Below, one piece after another: positions 55,140 through 62,925 of a DNA stretch of 64,000 nt. Each line of letters begins with the position of its first letter. The stretch's first letter is position 1. The position numbers and the translations under genes were made by a program. The DNA is taken from the NCBI GenBank assembly GCA_016787755.1, contig JAEUUA010000005.1, positions 186,001 to 250,000 on the forward strand, given 5' to 3'. Origin of the DNA: Cyclobacteriaceae bacterium (GTDB lineage Bacteria; Bacteroidota; Bacteroidia; Cytophagales; Cyclobacteriaceae). The notes beneath the pieces are model-generated. The model was not told the origin of the DNA and searched no databases. It saw nothing but the letters and a program-made list of their open reading frames with translations.

Positions 55140-55913
55140 TTATTGTATAAAATTATAGTTGAAAAAACCTCTTATCTGTGCGTCATCGCTCTTGAATACT
55201 TCTTCGAATTTTCCGCTCTTGGTAAATTTTCCATCCAGTAGCATAGCCACACGATTCGCGGTTGATTTCGCACATGTGAGATCATGCGTGATGATGATGG
55301 AACTTGTATTGTATCGTTGTTGAACTTCATTAATCAGCTGATTAATTTCTGCACTTGTTACTGGATCGAGTCCGGAAGTGGGCTCATCGTATAGCATAAT
55401 TTCCGGCTTTAGTATCAACGTTCGGGCTATGCCAATTCTTTTTCGCTGTCCGCCAGAAAGATCAGCCGGTAACTGAGCGGTTTTGTCCCCAAGTCCAACA
55501 GCATCCAATGCTTCCGCTACCGAATTGTCAATTTCCTTTCTGGTAAGGTGCTTTGTATTCATGGTCAATGGAAAGGACAGATTCTCATAAACGTTCATAC
55601 TATCATATAAGGCACTGCTTTGAAATGAAAATCCAATCCGGAGCCTGAGGGCATTAAGTTCTTGACCCAATAGTTTGTCAGGGTGTTTCCCTAATACAAC
55701 CACCTCACCCTGATCAGGCTTTAATAAACTCGCAATTATTTTTATTAAAACAGATTTACCCGATCCCGATTTACCCAGCACGGCTACATTCTCGCCTTTG
55801 AACAAATTAAAGTCTACCCCTTTTAATACCTCCAGTTCTCCAAATGATTTATGTAGTCCGCTAATGGAAATAACCGGTGCGCCTTTTTCTTCCGAAAGTT
55901 TAGATTTTTCCAT
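55140..55913 (-). CDS. mlaF: MlaF-type ABC ATPase
   Basis: A 257-residue ABC ATPase. Walker A GKSGSGKSVLIK, Q-loop IGFSFQSSALYDSMNVYENL, signature LSGGQRKRIGIAR, Walker B PEIMLYDEPTSGLD and H-loop IIITHDL. It drives phospholipid transport between membranes with MlaE and MlaD. Confidence 0.95.
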   Translation of the reverse strand: MEKSKLSEEKGAPVISISGLHKSFGELEVLKGVDFNLFKGENVAVLGKSGSGKSVLIKIIASLLKPDQGEVVVLGKHPDKLLGQELNALRLRIGFSFQSSALYDSMNVYENLSFPLTMNTKHLTRKEIDNSVAEALDAVGLGDKTAQLPADLSGGQRKRIGIARTLILKPEIMLYDEPTSGLDPVTSAEINQLINEVQQRYNTSSIIITHDLTCAKSTANRVAMLLDGKFTKSGKFEEVFKSDDAQIRGFFNYNFIQ

Positions 55914-55916
55914 GGC

Positions 55917-56708
55917 TTAGAAATATCGGATCCAGTTAGATACCTGAACAATGATTATTTCTTCAAGAAACACCAGAAACATTGCCAGCACTACGGCCTG
56001 ATTGGCCGCTTTTCCTACGCCCCGTGTTCCTTGTGTTGCATTGAATCCCTTATAGCAGCCAACAACTCCAATGGTAAATCCAAATACGATAGATTTTGCC
56101 AACGATGAAAATAGGTCTAGGAATGATATGGCAGTAAAGGCATTTTTGAAGAAGCTGATAATTCCGGTAGCCTCTTCCGCGTGCACATTAATATAGGATC
56201 CAAAAAGTCCAACACAGATACAATACAACGACAATACAGGGATGGTAAGGGTTGTGGCGATTACACGTGTAACCACCAGATACTTGAAAGGATTAATGGC
56301 GCTCACTTCCATCGCCTCAATTTGTTCCGTCACTTTCATGGAGCTAAGCTCTGCACCAATACTTGATCCCACCTTTCCCGCGCAAATAAGTGCTGTGACT
56401 AGAGGCCCCAACGCCCTGACAATGGCGATTCCAATTAAAGAAGGCAACCAGGACGTAGCACCAAAGTCTTCCAATGATGGGCGTGACTGCTTGGTAAAAA
56501 CGATGCCAATAATGAACCCGGTAACGGTAATTAATGCGAGTGATTTTAAACCAATCTCAAAACTCTGATGCACGATTTCACGAAAATGAAAGGGGGGCTT
56601 AAAAACTTCCTTAAAGAAACGTGCTGTAAATTGATACGCATTGCTTATGCCCACTAGATGCTGATCTATATTTTTCGAGATTACATACGTCTTGGTTTTT
56701 GAATTCAT
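55917..56708 (-). CDS. mlaE: MlaE-type ABC permease
   Basis: A 263-residue permease with about five membrane segments. The MlaE motif is RALGPLVTALICAGKVGSSI and AELSSMKVTEQIEAMEVSAI; NPFKYLVVTRVIA and QGTRGVGKAANQAVV also fit. First gene of the mla operon (three bases before mlaF). Soluble MlaB and outer-membrane MlaA/MlaC are not seen. Confidence 0.95.
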   Translation of the reverse strand: MNSKTKTYVISKNIDQHLVGISNAYQFTARFFKEVFKPPFHFREIVHQSFEIGLKSLALITVTGFIIGIVFTKQSRPSLEDFGATSWLPSLIGIAIVRALGPLVTALICAGKVGSSIGAELSSMKVTEQIEAMEVSAINPFKYLVVTRVIATTLTIPVLSLYCICVGLFGSYINVHAEEATGIISFFKNAFTAISFLDLFSSLAKSIVFGFTIGVVGCYKGFNATQGTRGVGKAANQAVVLAMFLVFLEEIIIVQVSNWIRYF

Positions 56709-57026
56709 TTTGAAATGAGCGTAGTTTTATCAATCCCCGTTATAAGCAATCCATGTAAAGAGCAGGTAGTTGACGCATACTATTTAAATCTGTAAAAACA
56801 CATCAATAATTATTTTAAGCGTTGCATAAAGGTCTGCTTGGGCTGTCTTTATTCCTTACACAACCCTATAAAGAAGTTACAATTTTCACACATTCTAAAC
56901 ACCTTGTGTAGATTAGCTATAGCTTGCAGTGAAATAGGTTTTGTATACCCTGGCAAACATCAACTCTTTTTTATCGAATAGTAGTTCCCTCTAGCAAACT
57001 AATAAACAGCGACTAAATACTTGAAT
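56709..57026. other. Divergent promoter region
   Basis: No gene recognised between mlaE (minus) and the YihY-like gene (plus). The TTG at 57021 is in frame but the ATG at 57027 is preferred. Confidence 0.4.
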
Positions 57027-58004
57027 ATGCTAAACCGTAAAGACTTTTGGTGGTTATTAAAAGCGGCAAGTTTAGGATTTGTAAAACATAGGATACTCAA
57101 CCTTAGTTCTTCACTTGCCTTTTACACGATCTTTTCGCTCGGCCCCATGCTGCTGGTTATTATTTTTGTCTCAGACATCTTCTGGGGTCGTCAGGCCGTG
57201 GAGGGGACTATTTATCATCAAATTAGCGGATTTGTGGGCGATGAGGCCGCACTTCAAATACAGGAAATCATAAAAAATTCGTCCATCCATGGCAGTAGCT
57301 CCATTGCCTTCGTTGGCTTTTTGGTGCTTATCATTGCAGCTACTACCGTCTTTACTGAAATGCAAAGTTCCCTCAACGTGATATGGAATTTGAAAGTAAA
57401 GGAGGGCAGACCCTGGTTAAAGATGTTAAAAGGCAGATTACTATCTTTTTCTATGGTTGCTGGTCTTGGTTTTTTATTATTGGTATCACTCGTTATCAAC
57501 GGATTGCTGGAGGGATTCATGGACAATCTTCAGGAGATGTTTCCTCATATTACTATGGTTGGAGTGTACATTGTGAATCTCGCACTCACGTTATTTGTGG
57601 TTGCTCTATTATTTGCTATTATTTTTAAGTTACTCCCGGATGCCATCATTCAATGGAAGCATGTGGTGGTGGGTTCATTATTTACCGCAGGATTATTTAT
57701 GATCGGAAAGTTTTGCCTTACCCTTTACATTGACAACAGTGAGCTGGGAAGTACGTATGGCTCTGCAGGCTCACTAGTCATACTTCTTTTGTGGATATAC
57801 TATTCCTCCATTATTCTTTATTTTGGAGCAGAGTTTACAAAAGTTTATGCTTTAAAATATGGGAGTTTAATAAAGCCCAAAGCATATGCTACTACAGTAA
57901 AAGTAGTTCAAATAGAAAGCAATAAGGTCAGCGTTCAACAAAACGAGAAGAAAACCACTAAGCAGGAAACAATAGAAGAAGTAAAAACCAGGCCCGTTTC
58001 TTAA
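57027..58004 (+). CDS. YihY/virulence factor BrkB family protein
   Basis: A 325-residue inner membrane protein with about six helices. Hallmarks are LSSSLAFYTIFSLGPMLLVI near the start, TTVFTEMQSSLNVIW, and GSAGSLVILLLWIYYSSIIL ending YFGAEFTKVYA. The BrkB family is sometimes called ribonuclease BN, wrongly. A charged lysine-rich tail of about 40 residues follows. Function uncertain, but linked to envelope integrity. Confidence 0.92.
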   Translation: MLNRKDFWWLLKAASLGFVKHRILNLSSSLAFYTIFSLGPMLLVIIFVSDIFWGRQAVEGTIYHQISGFVGDEAALQIQEIIKNSSIHGSSSIAFVGFLVLIIAATTVFTEMQSSLNVIWNLKVKEGRPWLKMLKGRLLSFSMVAGLGFLLLVSLVINGLLEGFMDNLQEMFPHITMVGVYIVNLALTLFVVALLFAIIFKLLPDAIIQWKHVVVGSLFTAGLFMIGKFCLTLYIDNSELGSTYGSAGSLVILLLWIYYSSIILYFGAEFTKVYALKYGSLIKPKAYATTVKVVQIESNKVSVQQNEKKTTKQETIEEVKTRPVS

Positions 58005-58051
58005 AAAAAGGTAAACTCACTGCTTCCTTATCAACTAAAGTGCAAAAAAAT

Positions 58052-58074
58052 AAGGCCAACTAAATGTTGGCCTT
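58052..58074 (-). terminator. Hairpin terminator between convergent genes
   Basis: Perfect arms AAGGCCAAC and GTTGGCCTT, loop TAAAT, with ATTTTTTT after it on the minus strand; mainly stops the gene at 58123. Confidence 0.85.
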
Positions 58075-58122
58075 GGATGATTTATAATCGTTGTATATTT
58101 TTTGTTCTTACATTCAACTGAA

Positions 58123-58572
58123 TTATTTTACTGAAAAGAAATTGGTTTCTAGGATCACTTCACCAGGGTATTGACCGGAGAGATTGTCTTCACCTGTTAT
58201 AAAGAAACGAGTGGGTTTAAACGAGGTAACAGTCGTTAATGAACCTTTTTGTTTATTAGACATAAACCCCGAAGAGGATATCAATTGTCCTATTTTCTGT
58301 ATTCCGCTCTTTTCTGTTTGCATCCATACAATGTAACCCGCCTTTGTTGGTGTAAGTCTTGATGGATCTACTAACCGAACTACCTCTAATTTAATAGTGT
58401 AATTATTATTCTTGTCCTCCTTAATCTTTATAGATCCTTCTGTCGCGGGTACAACGGATGAGATGGCAAATGGAATTTTTTGTGAACACGAGGTAAACGA
58501 AAGTATTAGGGTTACCATTAACACAACGGAAATACTTTTCATTAATCCCTTACTGCTTATTGTCGTTTTCAT
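58123..58572 (-). CDS. Small lipoprotein of unknown function
   Basis: A 149-residue lipoprotein (lipobox LSFTSC). The mature part is beta-rich: SSVVPATEGSIKIKEDKNNN, YIVWMQTEKSGIQKIGQLIS and a late TRFFITGEDNLSGQYPGEV. I recall similar Bacteroidota proteins of the same length without assigned function. Start either 58572 or 58542. Probably stress-related by context only. Confidence 0.75.
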   Translation of the reverse strand: MKTTISSKGLMKSISVVLMVTLILSFTSCSQKIPFAISSVVPATEGSIKIKEDKNNNYTIKLEVVRLVDPSRLTPTKAGYIVWMQTEKSGIQKIGQLISSSGFMSNKQKGSLTTVTSFKPTRFFITGEDNLSGQYPGEVILETNFFSVK

Positions 58573-58616
58573 ACGTATTAATTTTAGTCCTTACTAATTG
58601 GTAAAATCGCTTAATG

Positions 58617-59198
58617 CTATTTGTGTTGAAACTGATAGAGTACACCCAACTGAAACCCTCTGTTATAAGAATTAACAGAACCATTTTCATTGATGTTACT
58701 CAGACCATAATTGTACCGTGCATCAACACCCCAACCAGATGGAGGGTGGATGTATCCGATACCCGCACCAATAGCAAAGTCAATCTTTTTAATGCTGTCT
58801 TTTATATCTGTGTCTGACCCGTTCAATTCAGATTTCGCATTAATTAAAAATCCAACTTGTGGGCCAGCTTCTAGTCTAAATCCATTGTCGAACATGTATT
58901 GAAACATGAACGGTACATTGGCATACTCAAGGTTTAAATTAACCTTGCCATTGCCGGTATTATACGTTGCTCCCTGGACAGAGTAAAGTAGTTCGGGCTG
59001 CACTGCAAAATGGGGCGCCATGTGGATATGCAAAAGCATTCCCAAATGGAAAGCGGTTTTGGTATCATACTTTGCATTGTTATCATTCTCAATATTGTAA
59101 AGGTTAAGTCCGCCCTTTACACCAAAGTTTGCATGTTGTGCGCGTACTGTACCTACTATTAAAAATAGGGCTATCGCCAATCCTGAATAAAATTTCAT
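58617..59198 (-). CDS. PorT-type outer membrane beta-barrel protein
   Basis: A 193-residue protein with signal peptide (cleaved near TVRAQ). NFGVKGGLNLYNIE at the start, FAVQPELLYSVQGA, PQVGFLINAKSE and YNYGLSNI, ending GVLYQFQHK, are typical of the OMP_b-brl_2/PorT family (eight strands). Located upstream of the small lipoprotein gene by 44 bases, same strand, so they are probably cotranscribed. Confidence 0.88.
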   Translation of the reverse strand: MKFYSGLAIALFLIVGTVRAQHANFGVKGGLNLYNIENDNNAKYDTKTAFHLGMLLHIHMAPHFAVQPELLYSVQGATYNTGNGKVNLNLEYANVPFMFQYMFDNGFRLEAGPQVGFLINAKSELNGSDTDIKDSIKKIDFAIGAGIGYIHPPSGWGVDARYNYGLSNINENGSVNSYNRGFQLGVLYQFQHK

Positions 59199-59578
59199 AG
59201 TTGTTTTATTTTAAATTAGTTGTTTAAATCTCTATGCTATAAGATGTGCACAAAGTTGTATTGCTTTCGGGAGTTGCTTATTACACAATGTTGTTTGGTA
59301 CTTGCAAAATTCACAGGTAGTTGAGTTCGTTACTATTAATTAAAAAGTAATTGGATAGGGTAGCTTAGACGTTACCGTGTCGAAATATGGGATTTATGCA
59401 ATTGATATATTCTTTTGTATAACAACCAATAGCCTAAGCCTACCCAGTTTTGTTTCATGATGTTACACTTGCTTCACTGACAAAGGTGGTAACACGTAGT
59501 GGTCTTTTATACAATCATGAATTCGTTTTGAATTACCGTGAAGTACAGTGTTCAATATCAGCTTCTAAGTTAGAAAAA
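59199..59578. other. Intergenic stretch upstream of the M48 gene
   Basis: The frame of the M48 protease is open from 59450, but its signal peptide begins at the ATG at 59579, so this stretch is read as a promoter region. No other gene recognised. Confidence 0.4.
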
Positions 59579-61024
59579 ATGAAAATATCGATTCACCTTA
59601 TACGCCTAGGTTTTTTTTGTGGTCTGTTCGTGTGCAGCAGTTGTGCTATGAATCCGGTTACCGGAAGAAAACAGTTTGTGCTGATTTCAGAAGCACAGGA
59701 AATTGCGATGGGGAAGGAATCTGATCCACACGTTGTAGCGTATTTTGGAATGTATGATAATCCCAGTTTACAAAAATTCATTACAGAAAAAGGTTTACAG
59801 ATGGCAGCTATATCTCATCGCCCTAAGCTGGCATACGAATTTAAAATTATTGATTCCCCGGTAATTAATGCCTTTGCTGTTCCTGGAGGTTATGTGTATT
59901 TCACCAGAGGGATCATGGCCCAATTTACGAATGAAGCAGAGTTTGCAGGAGTTCTTGGCCATGAAATCGGTCATATAACAGCGCGTCATTCGGTCATCCA
60001 ACAAAGAAATGCATTGTTGGGTCAAATTGGAATAATTGCTGGTGTGATATTAGTGCCAGAACTTTCTCAATTTGCCGAGCCGCTATCGTACGGCATGCAG
60101 TTGGCGTTAATGAGTTTTGGTCGAGATGCAGAGCGCCAATCGGATAAACTTGGAGTTGAATACTCTTCCCGCATAGGATATAACTCCTCTGAAATGGCTG
60201 GATTTTTTGAAACTTTAGAACGTCAACACGTGGCCTCCGGAGCGCAAGATGTTCCCGAATTTTTATCCACTCACCCTTCTCCGGAAGAACGACAGGCTTC
60301 CATTGAAAAATTAGCCATTGCTTGGAAAGAGAAGCTAAAATTGACAAATGCAAAAATCAACAGAGACACTTATTTAAAAAGAATCGATGGGATGATCATT
60401 GGTGATGATCCAAGAAGTGGATTTGTTGAAGGTGGAATGTTTTTCTTTCCAAATGGGAAAATTCAATTTCCTGTTCCAACTGGATGGAGACTTCAGAATA
60501 CTCCGCAACAAGTGCAGATGGCGCCTGATAATGGAGAAGCACTGCTGATGTTGACACTTGGAGCCGGAACCTCGCTGGAAGATGCGGCCAACAAGATATT
60601 GACCAATTATAAACTTGAAATAGTTGAATCCAAAAAGGAATCAATCAATGGGTTAGCCGCTTTAACAATGATTGCCGATCAAAAACAACAACAAGGCACC
60701 GTCAGGGTAATCTCCTCATTGATTCAATTTGAAGGTACTATTTATAGCATGATGGGCATTTCGGAAATATCAAAATTCGCAAACTATACATCCAGCTTTC
60801 TTTCTACCATACAAAATTTCAAAGAGCTAAAAGAGGCAGAAAAATTAAACAGAAAGCCAGATGTTATTCACATAAAAACAGTACCCAACCCGATGACGTT
60901 ACGGGCCACTTTGCAGCATTTTAATATGCCAACTGACCAATTTGAGAAATTGGCAATTTTAAACGAAATGATGTTAAGTGATCGCCTTGATAAAGGCACC
61001 CTGATCAAAGTGGTTGGAAAATAA
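59579..61024 (+). CDS. M48 family metalloprotease lipoprotein
   Basis: A 481-residue lipoprotein (lipobox VCSSC). The zinc motif HEIGH is at residues 128-132, with the third ligand E in GRDAERQSDKLGVEY. MNPVTGRKQFVLISEAQEIA is typical of the BepA/YfgC-like M48 branch that handles misfolded outer membrane proteins. The C-terminal 200 residues (from about 290) are a PsbP-like beta domain without known partner. Fits quality control in the envelope. Confidence 0.92.
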   Translation: MKISIHLIRLGFFCGLFVCSSCAMNPVTGRKQFVLISEAQEIAMGKESDPHVVAYFGMYDNPSLQKFITEKGLQMAAISHRPKLAYEFKIIDSPVINAFAVPGGYVYFTRGIMAQFTNEAEFAGVLGHEIGHITARHSVIQQRNALLGQIGIIAGVILVPELSQFAEPLSYGMQLALMSFGRDAERQSDKLGVEYSSRIGYNSSEMAGFFETLERQHVASGAQDVPEFLSTHPSPEERQASIEKLAIAWKEKLKLTNAKINRDTYLKRIDGMIIGDDPRSGFVEGGMFFFPNGKIQFPVPTGWRLQNTPQQVQMAPDNGEALLMLTLGAGTSLEDAANKILTNYKLEIVESKKESINGLAALTMIADQKQQQGTVRVISSLIQFEGTIYSMMGISEISKFANYTSSFLSTIQNFKELKEAEKLNRKPDVIHIKTVPNPMTLRATLQHFNMPTDQFEKLAILNEMMLSDRLDKGTLIKVVGK

Positions 61025-61054
61025 AGAAGAATCTAAAACCTAAATAATAATTTT

Positions 61055-61228
61055 ATGAAAGCTCCTTCAGCACCTAAAAAAATAACCTGGATAATCGGCC
61101 TTGTCGCGGGAATACTGGGCATTATTGGTCATTATACATATGTGCAAATATTGACTGATTACAACTACACATTATTGTTGGTTGGGTTTATCGCACTTGC
61201 CATCGGAACTACCTTTCGGGAGTTGTAG
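61055..61228 (+). CDS. Small two-segment membrane protein
   Basis: A 57-residue protein, absent from longer ORF lists. Start MKAPSAPKKITWIIGLVAGI, then LGIIGHYTYVQ, then a second helix TLLLVGFIALAIGTTF, ending REL. Similar tiny proteins occur in Bacteroidota. It starts 30 bases after the protease stop, so cotranscription is possible. Confidence 0.7.
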   Translation: MKAPSAPKKITWIIGLVAGILGIIGHYTYVQILTDYNYTLLLVGFIALAIGTTFREL

Positions 61229-61358
61229 CCCTTTCAGGTATCTTTGATCTATGTAACACAATGACTCAATCCTGTAACTAGCGTGATCGTAATGATAGTC
61301 ACCTTTGTATGCATTTCAGATATAGAAATTTGCTAAACTCTTTATTAACAACAATAAT

Positions 61359-62075
61359 ATGAAAACATACATTTTAGGAGTAGTGATTGTAGTTTCTTTG
61401 TTTGGCTGCGAGTCGAAAGAGAAAGTTGCTTTACAACATAAAGTTGACTCATTGAACTTTGAATTAGTGACCATCAAGGAAGTGGGTTTACTTATTGATT
61501 CGATTGATGAAAGTCGTAAATTTCTGCAAGTGAAAATAATGGAAGGAGATAATTACGCTAATCACGTTTCTCGTTTACAAGAAATTAACCGTTATATACA
61601 GAAATCAGAAGTCAAACTTAAACCCTTAGAGGAATTCAATAAAAATCCTTCAAAAGTTTCAGCCTCTACTATTACGCAATTGAAAGCAGATTTGGAAAAT
61701 TAAATACAAGAAGTAGTAGCACTCCAGGTGAAGGTTGCCAATTTAAACAAATCGAATATCATGCTGTGGACTATGGTTCATGAAATGGATTCTATTTGGT
61801 TTACGAATGATCAGGTCATCAAGTTGAAGGAAAGAGATATTGCTAATCTTGCGCTGCGGAATGTTGAAATACGGGAGAGCAACCAAATTACAATGGCGAA
61901 CCTTTACTTTGCGCAAGCAGTGGCTTTGGAGGAGGCCGCTGACCACATACAATTTGCGCCTAACAAAAAGAAGGCAACCCAAAGAGAAGCACTGGAATTA
62001 TTTAAACTCTCACTCTCTTTAGGCAACCAAAACGCATTGGTAAGAATTGATAATCTCGAGAAGAAACTGAGCTAA
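61359..62075 (+). pseudogene. Lipoprotein gene interrupted by one in-frame TAA
   Basis: One frame runs from ATG at 61359 to TAA at 62073-62075 (239 codons) with a single TAA at 61701-61703 and no shift. The first part is a lipoprotein (LFGCESKEK) with a coiled coil; the second part, from IQEVVALQVKVANLNKSN to NALVRIDNLEKKLS, is helical and resembles a TPR-like tail. A one-base change of CAA, AAA or GAA to TAA would explain it. A terminator follows at 62097. No homologous family named. Confidence 0.75.
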
Positions 62076-62096
62076 TAGTAGGTTTATTTTATAGAA

Positions 62097-62124
62097 AAAC
62101 CCCGATAAGCAATTATCGGGGTTT
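62097..62124 (+). terminator. Terminator after the interrupted lipoprotein gene
   Basis: Perfect arms AAACCCCGATAA and TTATCGGGGTTT, loop GCAA, followed by CTTATT. Confidence 0.85.
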
Positions 62125-62273
62125 CTTATTAATAGATCTTGAAAGCGTTTCTGTGGAATAACCAATGAAGTTTCCTTTAAAACAGTGAAACATGTAACTC
62201 TCCGGTAATTGTGTGTAACAATCATCTGGTCAAAAGCACGTACCTTACCACAAACGCCTAAAGAGTACTCAAT

Positions 62274-62855
62274 TTGAAAATATTCATCAAATACATGGTG
62301 AGCACCCGCTGCAAAATGGTGGTGAAAGAAGAGTTAATAAAACTAGGGCTTCACTTTATATTGGTCGAGTTGGGAGAAGTGGAGATCATGGAGAATATCT
62401 CCGAAGAGCAGGAACGGCAACTCAAAGAGGCACTGAGTCGTTCAGGACTTGAACTAATGGACGATAAACGGGCTGTGTTGATTGAAAAAATCAGAATAGT
62501 CATTACAGAGATGATTCACCACTCCGATGAATTACCCAAAGTAAATTATTCAGACTACATCAGTGAGAAACTGAACTACGACTATACTTACTTGTCAAAC
62601 TTATTTTCGGAAATACGTGGCATCACCATACAACAATATATCATTATCCATAAAATTGAACGGGCAAAAGAATTGATGCTGTATGACGAACTAAACCTGA
62701 CGCAGATTTCATACAAGCTGCATTACAGCAGTGTTGCTCATTTATCCAATCAATTTAAAAAAGTTACCGGCCTTACGCCCAGCCATTTTAAGAAATTAAA
62801 GAATCGGAGAAGGAGCCCCATCGAGGAAATTGGAAGCCATTCGGAGAGTCAATAG
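62274..62855 (+). CDS. Short AraC-family regulator, paralogue of 38213-38773
   Basis: A 193-residue protein starting at TTG; the alignment with its paralogue (ATG start) begins at the same residue, which supports it. The N-terminus IKYMVSTRCKMVVKEELIKL shares the SxxC remnant of an HMA-like loop. The AraC domain contains YTYLSNLFSEIRGITIQQYI and LHYSSVAHLSNQFKKVTGLT. Identity to the paralogue is about two thirds over the DNA-binding half. It adds a C-terminal tail of about 15 residues. Confidence 0.85.
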   Translation: MKIFIKYMVSTRCKMVVKEELIKLGLHFILVELGEVEIMENISEEQERQLKEALSRSGLELMDDKRAVLIEKIRIVITEMIHHSDELPKVNYSDYISEKLNYDYTYLSNLFSEIRGITIQQYIIIHKIERAKELMLYDELNLTQISYKLHYSSVAHLSNQFKKVTGLTPSHFKKLKNRRRSPIEEIGSHSESQ

Positions 62856-62925
62856 GACCATATGCAAAACCATAAAGGGGCATTAATTTTTAGAGAATAC
62901 AATAAATAAGTTCGGGAAACAGAAG

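Noticed and set aside
59450..59578. N-terminal extension of the M48 protease
   Set aside because: The signal peptide and lipobox follow the ATG at 59579; the extension would bury them.
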